A stretch of 64,000 nucleotides of DNA from Natronosalvus sp042663485 (GTDB lineage Archaea; Halobacteriota; Halobacteria; Halobacteriales; Natrialbaceae), in NCBI GenBank assembly GCA_042663485.1, contig JBHTAF010000002.1, one strand, 5' to 3'. Every line of letters starts with the position of its first letter. The stretch's first letter is position 1. A model generated the notes under the pieces. The model made no database searches, was not told the DNA's origin, and was given only the letters and a program-made list of their open reading frames with translations. This document shows positions 51,389 to 59,486 of this stretch, one piece after another. The position numbers and the translations under genes are program-made.

Positions 51389-51625
51389 ATGGGGAATAAC
51401 TGTTGGCCGATCGATGGGGAATCGCCGACGCTCGCGGTCGTACAGGCCGTCGCAACCGCCGCGGGCCGTCAGCCGGAGGATCTCGAGCCGCTGTACGACT
51501 TCGTCGACGGCGATGCCCTGAACGGGGTTCTCGAGGGCGGTGACGACGTTCGCGTCCGCTTCGAGTTCGCGGGTTTCGACGTCGACGTCACGCCAGAGGA
51601 GGTGTGCCTGACCGAGCGGGCATAA
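51389..51625 (+). CDS. HalOD1 output-domain protein
   Basis: A 78-residue haloarchaeal protein made of one HalOD1 domain: LAVVQAVATAAGRQPEDLEPLYDFV, then ALNGVLEGGDDVRVRFEFAGFDV ending with a short acidic tail. HalOD1 domains are found at the ends of haloarchaeal sensor proteins and as single proteins, and are thought to be regulatory, with no known reaction. A purine-rich ggag stands ten bases before the ATG. The 160 bases upstream of this gene contain only gtgcccgag-like repeats. Confidence 0.82.
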   Translation: MGNNCWPIDGESPTLAVVQAVATAAGRQPEDLEPLYDFVDGDALNGVLEGGDDVRVRFEFAGFDVDVTPEEVCLTERA

Positions 51626-51684
51626 CCTTGAGGCCCTCGCAAGCGACGATACCACTTTGAGGGTGCCCCTCGAGTGTCCACGTG

Positions 51685-51897
51685 ATGACGGATTCAGACG
51701 AGGCCCGCGTTCCGGTGGAGTGTTCCGCGTGCGAGACGCGAACCCGCGTGCCGCTGTCGGAACTCGCCGAATCGATCGAGCGTCACAACGAGACCGTTCA
51801 CAACGGCGAGCCGATCGCGGAGGTCGATCCGGACCTCAAGGCGCAACTGGCCGACCTCGTTGTCGAGGACCTGGGGTTGCTCGAGGACGAGGGATGA
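51685..51897 (+). CDS. Small protein with a CxxC zinc-like motif
   Basis: A 70-residue acidic protein. The start MTDSDEARVPVECSACETRT carries one CxxC pair, then a helix (LSELAESIERHNETVHNGE with an HNETVHNG segment that may donate His ligands) and a C-terminal helix (LKAQLADLVVEDLGLL). The pattern resembles C2H2-like haloarchaeal small zinc proteins, possibly with the CxxC and the two His. A GTG directly before the ATG is an alternative start. Short distance to the pyrG gene but not overlapping. Confidence 0.7.
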   Translation: MTDSDEARVPVECSACETRTRVPLSELAESIERHNETVHNGEPIAEVDPDLKAQLADLVVEDLGLLEDEG

Positions 51898-51946
51898 TTG
51901 GCAACGGCGACTGCCAGTCCGTGCCGTGGCAGGTCCGTCCCGAAAT

Positions 51947-51954
51947 GGTTTTGA
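51947..51954 (+). promoter_or_regulatory. TATA box of pyrG
   Basis: GGTTTTGA, preceded by cgaaat as BRE-like bases, is centred about 26 bases before the pyrG ATG, so leaderless transcription is likely. Confidence 0.5.
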
Positions 51955-51976
51955 TCCCCTCACCCGGACACTCGGT

Positions 51977-53662
51977 ATGCCGACGGAACCGGACACCCAA
52001 TACGACTCCTCGCTGGGGAGCAAGTTTATTTTCGTCACCGGCGGGGTCATGTCAGGCCTCGGGAAGGGGATCACGGCCGCGAGTACCGGCCGACTCCTGA
52101 AGAACGCGGGCTTCGACGTCACCGCCGTCAAGATCGACCCGTACCTGAACGTCGACGCCGGGACGATGAACCCCTACCAGCACGGGGAAGTGTACGTCCT
52201 CAAAGACGGCGGCGAGGTCGACCTCGACCTCGGGAACTACGAACGCTTCCTCGGGATCGACATGCACTCCGACCACAACGTCACGACGGGCAAGACCTAC
52301 AAGCACGTGATCGAGAAGGAGCGCGCGGGCGACTACCTCGGGAAGACGGTCCAGATCATCCCACACATCACCGACGACATCAAGCGGCGCATCCGCGAGG
52401 CCGCCGAGGGCACCGACGTCTGCATCGTCGAGGTCGGCGGCACTGTCGGCGACATCGAGGGCATGCCCTACCTCGAGGCCCTGCGGCAGTTCGCCCACGA
52501 GGAACCCGAGGAGAACGTCCTGTTCGTCCACGTGACCCTGGTTCCATACTCGAAGAACGGCGAGCAAAAGACCAAGCCGACCCAGCACTCGGTGAAAGAG
52601 GTCCGGTCGATCGGCCTCCAGCCGGACGTGATCGTCGGCCGATCGGACGACAAACTCGAGCCCAGTACCAAAGAGAAGATCGCCCTGTTCTGTGACATTC
52701 CCACCGAGGCCGTCTTCTCGAACCCCGACGTCGAGGATGTCTACCACGTCCCGCTGGTCGTCGAGGAGGAGGGTCTCGACGAGTACGTCCTCGAGCACTT
52801 CGACCTCGCCGACGAGGCGCTTCCACCGGGCGAGCGCACTCGCGAGTGGCGCGAGGTCGTTACTACCGAGAAGACCGAGTCGGTCGACATCGCGCTGGTC
52901 GGCAAGTACGACCTCGAGGACGCCTACATGTCGATCCACGAGTCGCTGAAACACGCCGGGTTCGAACTCGGCGCCAAGGTCAACGTCGAGTGGGTGTTCG
53001 CCGACGACCTCGCCGACGGCCACGACGGCCAACTCGAAGGCGTCGACGGCGTCATCGTCCCCGGCGGGTTCGGCATGCGCGGCACCGAGGGCAAGATCGA
53101 GGCGATCCGCTACGCCCGCGAGCACGACGTACCCTTCCTCGGGCTCTGTCTGGGCTTCCAGATGGCCGTCGTCGAGTACGCCCGCCACGTCCTCGGCCTC
53201 GAGGGCGCCCACTCGACGGAGATGGAGGCGGAGACACCACACCCTGTCATCGACATCCTGCCCGAGCAGTACGAGGTCGAGAACATGGGCGGGACGATGC
53301 GTCTGGGCGAACACACGACCGTCATCGAACCCGAGACGCTCGCCTACGACCTCTACCAGGACACCTCGTGTCAGGAGCGCCACCGCCACCGCTACGAGGT
53401 CAACCCCGAGTACTTCGAGGCGTTCGCGGACGAGCCCCTGACGTTCTCGGGGACGGCGGGTAACCGAATGGAGATCCTCGAACTCGAGGGCCACCCGTTC
53501 TTCCTGGGCACCCAGTACCACCCCGAGTACAGTTCCCGACCGGGCGATCCGAGTCCGCCGTTCGTGGGGCTGGTCGAGAGCGTACTCGAGGCGGGTCGGA
53601 CGGACGGCGGAGACGTACCGAGCGGTGCAGGCGACGCGGACGAAACCGAGGTGACCCACTGA
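51977..53662 (+). CDS. pyrG: CTP synthase
   Basis: Makes CTP from UTP, ATP and glutamine. The synthetase domain has VTGGVMSGLGKGITAASTGR and DPYLNVDAGTMNPYQHGE, the signatures of PyrG. The C-terminal amidotransferase has GLCLGFQMAVVEYAR with the nucleophile Cys at about residue 390, and the His/Glu pair near FFLGTQYHPEYSSRPGDPSP. The length of 561 is near the usual 530-550, with a short acidic C-terminal addition. Its TGA overlaps the ATG of guaA (TGATG), forming a CTP/GMP operon. Confidence 0.97.
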   Translation: MPTEPDTQYDSSLGSKFIFVTGGVMSGLGKGITAASTGRLLKNAGFDVTAVKIDPYLNVDAGTMNPYQHGEVYVLKDGGEVDLDLGNYERFLGIDMHSDHNVTTGKTYKHVIEKERAGDYLGKTVQIIPHITDDIKRRIREAAEGTDVCIVEVGGTVGDIEGMPYLEALRQFAHEEPEENVLFVHVTLVPYSKNGEQKTKPTQHSVKEVRSIGLQPDVIVGRSDDKLEPSTKEKIALFCDIPTEAVFSNPDVEDVYHVPLVVEEEGLDEYVLEHFDLADEALPPGERTREWREVVTTEKTESVDIALVGKYDLEDAYMSIHESLKHAGFELGAKVNVEWVFADDLADGHDGQLEGVDGVIVPGGFGMRGTEGKIEAIRYAREHDVPFLGLCLGFQMAVVEYARHVLGLEGAHSTEMEAETPHPVIDILPEQYEVENMGGTMRLGEHTTVIEPETLAYDLYQDTSCQERHRHRYEVNPEYFEAFADEPLTFSGTAGNRMEILELEGHPFFLGTQYHPEYSSRPGDPSPPFVGLVESVLEAGRTDGGDVPSGAGDADETEVTH

Positions 53663-54579
53663 TGGTCGACACCGACACCTTCGTTCCCGAAGCAGTCGCG
53701 GAGATCGAAGACGAAATCGGCGATTCGAACGCCGTCATCGCCCTCTCTGGCGGCGTCGACTCCTCGGTGGCCGCCGCACTGGCCTACGAGGCCATCGGCG
53801 ACCGACTCACGCCGGTCTACGTCGACACCGGCCTGATGCGCAAGGGCGAGACCGGCCAGATCCGCGAGACCTTCTCGTTCATGGAGAGTCTCGAGATCGT
53901 CGACGCGAAAGACCGGTTCCTCGAGGCGCTCACCGGCGTCACCGATCCGGAGGAGAAACGCAAAATTATCGGCGAGCAGTTCATCCGCGAGTTCGAGCGC
54001 GAGGCCCTCGAGGCCGACGCCGACTACCTCGTCCAGGGGACGATCTACCCAGACCGGATCGAGAGCGAGGGTGGGATCAAGTCCCACCACAACGTCGGCG
54101 GCCTCCCCGAAGTCGTCGACTTCGACGGCATCGTCGAACCGGTGCGCGACCTCTACAAGGACGAGGTACGCGAGGTCGCCCGCCACCTCAACCTCGACGA
54201 ACTGGTGGCTGAGCGGATGCCCTTCCCCGGTCCGGGACTCGCCGTGCGCGTTATCGGCGAAGTCACCGAGGAGAAACTCGAGGTCGCCCGCGACGCCTGT
54301 CACGTCGTCGAGGAAGAACTCGAAGAGTACGATCCCTGGCAGGCGCTCGCCGCGGTCATCGGCAAGGCGACGGGCGTCAAGGGCGACAACCGCGTCCACG
54401 GCTGGGTGGTTTCCGTGCGATCGGTCGAGTCCCGCGACGGCATGACCGCCCGCGCACAGGAACTCGACTGGGAGACCCTCCAGCGCATTCAGTCGCGGAT
54501 CACCGGGCAAAACGAGAACGTCGCGCGCGTCGTCTACGACGTGACGCACAAGCCGCCGGCGACGATCGAGTACGAGTAG
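53662..54579 (+). CDS. guaAB: GMP synthase (glutamine-hydrolysing), ATP-pyrophosphatase subunit
   Basis: The PPi-synthetase subunit that converts XMP to GMP; in many archaea the glutaminase is a separate protein encoded elsewhere. Motifs: ALSGGVDSSVAAALAYEAIG (PP-loop SGGVDSS), VYVDTGLMRKGE, DYLVQGTIYPDRIES, KSHHNVGGLPE, MPFPGPGLAVRVIGE and the C-terminal RVVYDVTHKPPATIEYE. The 305-residue length is that of the two-subunit enzyme. It starts on the overlapping ATG of pyrG and is followed 12 bases later by a convergent winged-helix gene. Confidence 0.95.
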   Translation: MVDTDTFVPEAVAEIEDEIGDSNAVIALSGGVDSSVAAALAYEAIGDRLTPVYVDTGLMRKGETGQIRETFSFMESLEIVDAKDRFLEALTGVTDPEEKRKIIGEQFIREFEREALEADADYLVQGTIYPDRIESEGGIKSHHNVGGLPEVVDFDGIVEPVRDLYKDEVREVARHLNLDELVAERMPFPGPGLAVRVIGEVTEEKLEVARDACHVVEEELEEYDPWQALAAVIGKATGVKGDNRVHGWVVSVRSVESRDGMTARAQELDWETLQRIQSRITGQNENVARVVYDVTHKPPATIEYE

Positions 54580-54591
54580 CGGGGATTGCGG

Positions 54592-54948
54592 TCAGTTTTT
54601 CGGGGTTGATTCGAGCAACTCGCGTGCCTCCGCCGGATCCGTTCGGAGGACGACGTCGCCGTTTCGATCATCGTACTCGACGAGGAGTTCCTCCTCGAGT
54701 CGCGGCAGGTGATCGTGGTGGAGCATCGTCTCGAGTCGCTCGACCTCGCGTTCCGAGAGCGTCTCGTCGTCCGAAAGCATCGCTACCAGTTCCTCTCGGG
54801 TCGCTATCTCGCGGTCGACGAGCAACGACATCACACGTCGTCGGACGGGATGGCCCAGAACGCCGCTCGATTGAACCAGATACACGAGAGCGTCGTCGAG
54901 AAGCCCGGCAAACGCGAGGGCCGCCTCGGCGAGAATCAGTGTGGCCAT
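54592..54948 (-). CDS. Winged-helix protein (DUF7344-like)
   Basis: A 118-residue protein with a helical N terminus (LILAEAALAFAGLLDDALVY) and a winged helix: GVLGHPVRRRVMSLLVDRE, EELVAMLSDDETLSEREV and then a winged end LPRLEEELLVEYDDRNG with VVLRTDPAEARELL. The pattern is that of the haloarchaeal DUF7344 domain, a predicted DNA-binding domain. A GTG eight codons upstream is an alternative start. It is convergent with guaA and followed by another protein of the same kind on the same strand. Confidence 0.75.
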   Translation of the reverse strand: MATLILAEAALAFAGLLDDALVYLVQSSGVLGHPVRRRVMSLLVDREIATREELVAMLSDDETLSEREVERLETMLHHDHLPRLEEELLVEYDDRNGDVVLRTDPAEARELLESTPKN

Positions 54949-55113
54949 GAATGTGGTCGAGCGATTGCGCACAAAAGATTTCTCGTGGTTCGAGCGGAGA
55001 GTCCAGGCAGCTGTCTTTCCGAGTCCGAGCCGATTCTTCGCTCGAGTCGTTAGATGCGCACCTCGAGCGGACGTTCGTCCGTCGTTCGCCTCTTGTTCGC
55101 CCCTACTCGCCTC

Positions 55114-55518
55114 CTACGATCGATCGTCCGACTCGATCACCGATTCGTACAGTTCGAGACGCCACGTCGGGACGACGAGTTCCTCCGTTTGATTGTAGAC
55201 GAGCAGTCCGTACTCCTCGAGCAACGGGAGGTGCGTCCGACGCAGGGAGACGTGGACGCGCTGGCGAAGCTGGTGAATCGTCGTCTCGACGGTCGGCTCG
55301 TGTTCGTCGTCGGCGAGCCAGCCGATCAGGGTGTGGACGTCGAGTGCCGTCCCCGCGTCGAGCAGGTGCTCGAGGAGCGTCCGGCGACGGTCCGACGACA
55401 GCACACGAGTGACTTCGGTACGAGCGAGAGTGTCGCGATTACCAGCGCCAGGGTGCGTAGCGGCGGTCGTGCCACGACCGCTCGGGTTCGCCGTCTTGGT
55501 CGGGACGCGGAACGTCAT
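55114..55518 (-). CDS. Winged-helix protein (DUF7344-like), second copy
   Basis: A 134-residue protein whose core LSSDRRRTLLEHLLDAGTALDV and IHQLRQRVHVSLRRTHLPLLEEYGLLVYN matches the same winged-helix pattern as the preceding gene, with the canonical LxxLxxxGLLxY segment that binds the wing. The N terminus is a Thr/Gly/Asn-rich tail without structure. The frame is open 120 bases upstream without similarity, so the Met near the TFRVPT segment was taken. Regulated targets unknown. Confidence 0.72.
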   Translation of the reverse strand: MTFRVPTKTANPSGRGTTAATHPGAGNRDTLARTEVTRVLSSDRRRTLLEHLLDAGTALDVHTLIGWLADDEHEPTVETTIHQLRQRVHVSLRRTHLPLLEEYGLLVYNQTEELVVPTWRLELYESVIESDDRS

Positions 55519-55796
55519 GGGTGATAACCACTCACTCGAGTAGGAGGTATAAAGCGGCGTAGTCGTTTCGTGGTTCGTCACCGATCGCAACTCGGTCGAA
55601 TCGTTTAGGCGGCGGTAAAACGATATTACTCGCTGCAAGGGCCCGTCTGGGGGATCGTTGCCACGCGTGAAAATCGACGCGCCAATCGCAAATTCGGGTT
55701 GAATTCGCCTCGAGTATCACGAACGCTGATCGGTTATCTCGAGGATAAACGAACGGTCGCTGGCGTCACGAGGTACCGTCCCAGGCAACAGCCAGC

Positions 55797-56189
55797 TCAC
55801 GCAGGCGCCGTTCCGAGCAACAACCAGAGGTTCAAGATCGTGAACCCGACGATGACGGCGACGGTGTAGTACGCCACCGCGACCAGCGCCGCGAGTTTGT
55901 AGTCCAGGTCGTAGACGATCAGGATCGCGGTGTATGCGACGGCGACCATGAACGGAACGACCACTAGCGGGCCCCACCGCTGGAGGACGACCGAGACGAG
56001 CGCCAGTACTGGTCCGATGGTGAACGCGCGTTTGACCGGGACCGTCCCGAGCACGTACCGGGCGGCGATGTGGAGCGTGACGCCGTAGAAGATCGTCGCC
56101 AGCAGGAAGGTCCCGAGGTACGCGAGGGGACCACCCCCGGCCGGGTCGATCCCGCCGGGGACCTGAGCGAGAAACGGTGGAGTGTGCAT
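55797..56189 (-). CDS. Small integral membrane protein with four helices
   Basis: A 130-residue protein with four hydrophobic helices: YLGTFLLATIFYGVTLHIA, VLALVSVVLQRWGPLVVVPF, VAVAYTAILIVYDLDYKLA and AVAYYTVAVIVGFTILNLWL. An N-terminal MHTPPFLAQVPGGIDPAGGGP is polar and could face outward. A family of similar haloarchaeal membrane proteins is known only by number. The gene is on the same strand as tbp, downstream of it, with a gap of about 93 bases. The 278 bases upstream of the winged-helix gene show nothing. Confidence 0.65.
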   Translation of the reverse strand: MHTPPFLAQVPGGIDPAGGGPLAYLGTFLLATIFYGVTLHIAARYVLGTVPVKRAFTIGPVLALVSVVLQRWGPLVVVPFMVAVAYTAILIVYDLDYKLAALVAVAYYTVAVIVGFTILNLWLLLGTAPA

Positions 56190-56282
56190 ACTCGAGAGAC
56201 GATATCACGCGGTTTGTGTGTGCCGAATTCGCGTCGCTCGAGGGGGAGATCCGAGCAAAAATTGAATCCGCGAGTCGGACTG

Positions 56283-56843
56283 CTACTCGAGCAGACCGAG
56301 GTCCTCGAGTCGGGAGACGATCTTGTCGACGGCGTGTTCGGCGTCGGCTGGCTTTTTCCCGCCGGTGATGACGAGTTTGCCCGAGCCGAACAGCAGCGCC
56401 ACCACTTCCGGCTCGTCGAGGCGGTAGACCAGGCCGGGGAACTGCTCGGGTTCGTACTCGATGTTCTCGAGACCGAGGCCGATGGCGATCGCGTTGAGAT
56501 TGAGATTGCGGCCGAGGTCAGCCGAGGTGACGATGTTCTGGACGACGATTTCCGGATCCTCGTTCACCTGAATCTGGAGTTCGCGAAGTTTGTCGAAGAC
56601 GATCCGCAGACTCTCGTGGACGTCGTCGGTGCTCTTCGCGCCAGTACAGACGATCTTCCCCGAGCGGAAGATCAGTGCGGCGGATTTCGGATTCTGGGTT
56701 CGGTAGACGAGACCGGGAAACTGCTCGGGGTCGTAGTCGGCCCCCTCGAGGTCCATCGCGACACTCTGGAGGTCGAGTTCTTGCCCGATGCCGGTCGACG
56801 CCACCACGTTTTCGATGTTGATGGTGTCCTTCGGATCCGTCAT
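56283..56843 (-). CDS. tbp: TATA-box-binding protein
   Basis: TBP binds the TATA box at every archaeal promoter. The 186-residue protein has two direct repeats of about 90 residues, each with SADLGRNLNLNAIAIGLGLEN-type or TGIGQELDLQSVAMDLEGADY text followed by EQFPGLVYRL or EQFPGLVYRTQNPK and ALLFGSGKLVITGGKK or ALIFRSGKIVCTGAKS. A short acidic tail follows. The second copy of each stirrup loop is intact, so it is functional. Haloarchaea usually encode several TBPs; this one has a normal length, not a degenerate paralogue. Confidence 0.98.
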   Translation of the reverse strand: MTDPKDTINIENVVASTGIGQELDLQSVAMDLEGADYDPEQFPGLVYRTQNPKSAALIFRSGKIVCTGAKSTDDVHESLRIVFDKLRELQIQVNEDPEIVVQNIVTSADLGRNLNLNAIAIGLGLENIEYEPEQFPGLVYRLDEPEVVALLFGSGKLVITGGKKPADAEHAVDKIVSRLEDLGLLE

Positions 56844-56850
56844 AAGTCGC

Positions 56851-56878
56851 TTAAAAAGACGTATTTAAGGTTTATAAA
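56851..56878. promoter_or_regulatory. Shared divergent promoter of tbp and the methyltransferase
   Basis: An A+T-rich segment holds ttaaaaag, tatttaagg and the symmetric tttataaa (56871-56878). On the minus strand tttataaa is about 31 bases before the tbp ATG; on the plus strand it is about 57 bases before the methyltransferase ATG. A TBP-bound site could serve both, and TBP might regulate its own gene here. Confidence 0.5.
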
Positions 56879-56931
56879 GCTTGGTACTGCGTGCTGATTT
56901 GTCCGGTTCTTTGAGTGTGTCAGACGAGTGG

Positions 56932-58173
56932 ATGACGGTCGCCGACGAGGCGACAGGTAGTGAGGCGACGAGGAACCGTCCCGCGAGTCGACCGACAGTA
57001 TCATTGCTCGTCCAGCATCACTCGAGACACGTGTACCTCCTCGAGTACGGCGGCGAAGACGACGCGTTCGCGGCGGTCGAGAGCCGCCACGCCGCCGCCG
57101 GCGTCACCCGGATCGCGCCGGGGCTGGCCGTCGCGAACGCCCTCGCCCCCGAACGCGTCCGTGGGCTGGCCTACACCCGCGCGGCGAGCGACCTCGTGGG
57201 CCGAACCGACGCCTCCATCGCGAGCGCGCGAGCCCTACTCGAGGCCGCCTCGATCGATCGGGAGGGGACGGTCGCTGTCCGTGCGACGGACGTCCACGGT
57301 TCGAGCGGCGTCTCCGCGACGGACGCGGAACGCGAACTCGGGAGCGTCCTCGTCGACCGCGGGTTCGCCGTGGACCTCGAGAATCCCGACAACGTCCTCC
57401 GCGCAGTCTTTTCGGAGGGGCGCCTCGAGTCCGAGGCCGACGATGGCCGTGGCGACCTCGTCGAGTCGGTCGCGAGCGACGAAGCCAGGAAGCGAAACGG
57501 CGAAACTGGGGAGCGAAACAACGAAACTGAGGAACGAGTCGACGAATCCGGGGAACGGGTGTCGGTCTGTGCCCTCGGCTGGCTCGCCGCCGAGAGCGTC
57601 CGCGACTTCGGCTCGCGGGCGCCGACCGACAAGCCGTTCTTCCAGCCCGGAAGCATGGACCCGCTCCTGGCACGGGCGGTCGCCAACCTCGCCGGCGCGG
57701 AACCCGGGCGAACGATCCTCGACCCGATGTGTGGCACCGGCGGCGTCCTCGTCGAGGCGGGACTGGTCGGGGCGACCGTCGTCGGCACGGACGCCCAGAC
57801 GAAGATGGTCGCCGGTGCGCGGACGAACCTCGCGCACTTCCTCGACCGCGAGGACCCGTCACCGACCGGCGTCCCGCGCGGGTCCTGGCACGTCGCTCGC
57901 GGCGACGGAACCAGTCTCCCGCTCCGGGACGGTGCCGTCGACGCCGTCGTCTTCGATGCCCCCTACGGCCGCCAGTCGAAGATCGAGACCCACCGGCTGG
58001 CGGATCTGGTCTCGGGCGCGCTCGCGGAATCCCGCCGGGTGGCCGACCGGGCCGTCGTCGTCGCCGATCGGTCGTGGGCCAGGGAGGCTCGAGACGCGGG
58101 CTGGACGCTCGAGGCAGCCTTCGAACGCCGGGTTCACCGATCGCTGACGCGGTACGTGCTGGTCCTCTCCTGA
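56932..58173 (+). CDS. tRNA (guanine10-N2)-dimethyltransferase Trm-G10-like
   Basis: A 413-residue enzyme with an N-terminal THUMP-type domain and a C-terminal methyltransferase. LVQHHSRHVYLLEYGGEDDAF and VARVAPGLAVANAL-like text is the THUMP start; between residues 165 and 205 is a charged insertion of about 40 residues with the units NGETGERNNETEER and VDESGERV. The catalytic domain has ILDPMCGTGGVLVEAGLVG and the motif DAPYGRQSKIETHRLADLV. Trm-G10 enzymes usually show DPPY; here it is DAPY, so the specificity should be viewed as probable. The Met was taken as start; a GTG lies 15 bases upstream in frame. Confidence 0.83.
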   Translation: MTVADEATGSEATRNRPASRPTVSLLVQHHSRHVYLLEYGGEDDAFAAVESRHAAAGVTRIAPGLAVANALAPERVRGLAYTRAASDLVGRTDASIASARALLEAASIDREGTVAVRATDVHGSSGVSATDAERELGSVLVDRGFAVDLENPDNVLRAVFSEGRLESEADDGRGDLVESVASDEARKRNGETGERNNETEERVDESGERVSVCALGWLAAESVRDFGSRAPTDKPFFQPGSMDPLLARAVANLAGAEPGRTILDPMCGTGGVLVEAGLVGATVVGTDAQTKMVAGARTNLAHFLDREDPSPTGVPRGSWHVARGDGTSLPLRDGAVDAVVFDAPYGRQSKIETHRLADLVSGALAESRRVADRAVVVADRSWAREARDAGWTLEAAFERRVHRSLTRYVLVLS

Positions 58174-58307
58174 GTTGGGGGGTGGCTCGAGGGCGCCGAG
58201 GGTGGCTCGAGGGCCCTGGTTCCTGGTTCCGCCGGTACAGCGCCGCCGGTCGAGGCGGAGGATTCCGCTTTCGGAAGCCTTGAGACGACCTGCAGAAAAG
58301 ATTTACC

Positions 58308-59465
58308 GTGGCCCGCGCTCGTCTCTTCGGATCCCTCTGTGGACTCGTCTTTCTCATCAATCTCGCTAGAATCGTCTTCGCACCGCTGCTGAACGTATTT
58401 ATCGCCGAGTTCGGGATCGGCGAGGCGACCGCGGGCCTCATCGTCACCCTCGTGTGGGTCGGCAGCGCGTTCCCCCGCCTGCCGACCGGGTGGGTACTCA
58501 CGAAAGTTCCGAGACAGCACGTCGTGCTGGCCTCGGGCGTTGTTCTCGCGATTTCGTCCGCGATCGCTGCGACCGCTACTTCGATCACCCACCTCATGGG
58601 CGGCGCCTTCCTCATGGGGATCGCGTCGGGTGTCTACTTCGTCTCGGCGAACCCGCTCTTGAGCGAGCTGTACCCCGACCGCGTCGGGCGCGTCATGGGA
58701 ATCCACGGGGCGGCGAATCAGGTCGCTGCGGTGATCGCCGCCCCGTTCGTCGCGCTCACCCTCTTCGTCGACTGGCGCCTGTCGCTGTGGGCGATCGCCG
58801 TTGGCGGGGCCGTGGTTACGGCCTACACGTGGCTCACCGCGAGGCGAACCGAGATGCCGGATGCGGGGCGGTCCGATCGGGCCTTCGTCGCTGGCGCGCT
58901 CTCGGAGTGGCGGCTCATCGTGACCGCGCTGGCGATCGCGGGCGTCGCCGTGTTCATCTGGCAGGGCGTGTTCAACTTCTACGAGCTGTACATGCAGTCG
59001 AAGGGGCTTTCAGACCGAGCAGCAGGGATGATGCTCACCGTCGTCTTCGCCGCCGGCGTCCCCGCGTTCTTCTTCGGCGGCGACCTGGCCGACCGTCTCC
59101 CGCAGATTCCGTACCTGCTCGGGATCGTCGGCACGTTCGCCGCGACTCTCCTCGCGCTGACGCTCGTCGAAGGGCTGATCCCGCTGGTCGCTCTCACCAT
59201 CGTCGTCGGGTTCGTGATCCACGCGTTGTTTCCAGCCGTCGACACGTACCTGCTCGATACGCTCCCCGATTCGACTCGAGGGAGCGCCTACGCCGTGTTC
59301 AGCTCCGTCTGGATGCTCTCCCAGTCGCTCGGCTCGTACGTCCTCGGCGTCTTCGTCGAGGGAAGTTACACCTACGACGAGGTGTTCGCCGTCGCCGCGC
59401 TGTTTCTCGGCGCGACGGTCGTCGCCCTCGTCGTCCTCGAGCGAGTCGGAAAACTCCCGAGTTGA
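58308..59465 (+). CDS. Major facilitator superfamily transporter
   Basis: A 385-residue carrier with twelve helices. It starts at GTG with VARARLFGSLCGLVFLINLAR, and motif-like text is GIASGVYFVSANPLLSELYPDRVGRVMG and the loop FFFGGDLADRLPQIPYLLG in the second half. No long insertions are present. A cctt-gag TATA-like word (58278-58284) lies about 27 bases before the GTG. Substrate unknown; family members of this type export drugs or metabolites. Confidence 0.88.
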   Translation: MARARLFGSLCGLVFLINLARIVFAPLLNVFIAEFGIGEATAGLIVTLVWVGSAFPRLPTGWVLTKVPRQHVVLASGVVLAISSAIAATATSITHLMGGAFLMGIASGVYFVSANPLLSELYPDRVGRVMGIHGAANQVAAVIAAPFVALTLFVDWRLSLWAIAVGGAVVTAYTWLTARRTEMPDAGRSDRAFVAGALSEWRLIVTALAIAGVAVFIWQGVFNFYELYMQSKGLSDRAAGMMLTVVFAAGVPAFFFGGDLADRLPQIPYLLGIVGTFAATLLALTLVEGLIPLVALTIVVGFVIHALFPAVDTYLLDTLPDSTRGSAYAVFSSVWMLSQSLGSYVLGVFVEGSYTYDEVFAVAALFLGATVVALVVLERVGKLPS

Positions 59466-59486
59466 GATCGCCGCCCTCGCCGGCGT

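Noticed and set aside
52052..53659. A minus-strand frame of 535 codons over pyrG
   Set aside because: The plus strand is a canonical CTP synthase; no motif supports the other strand.
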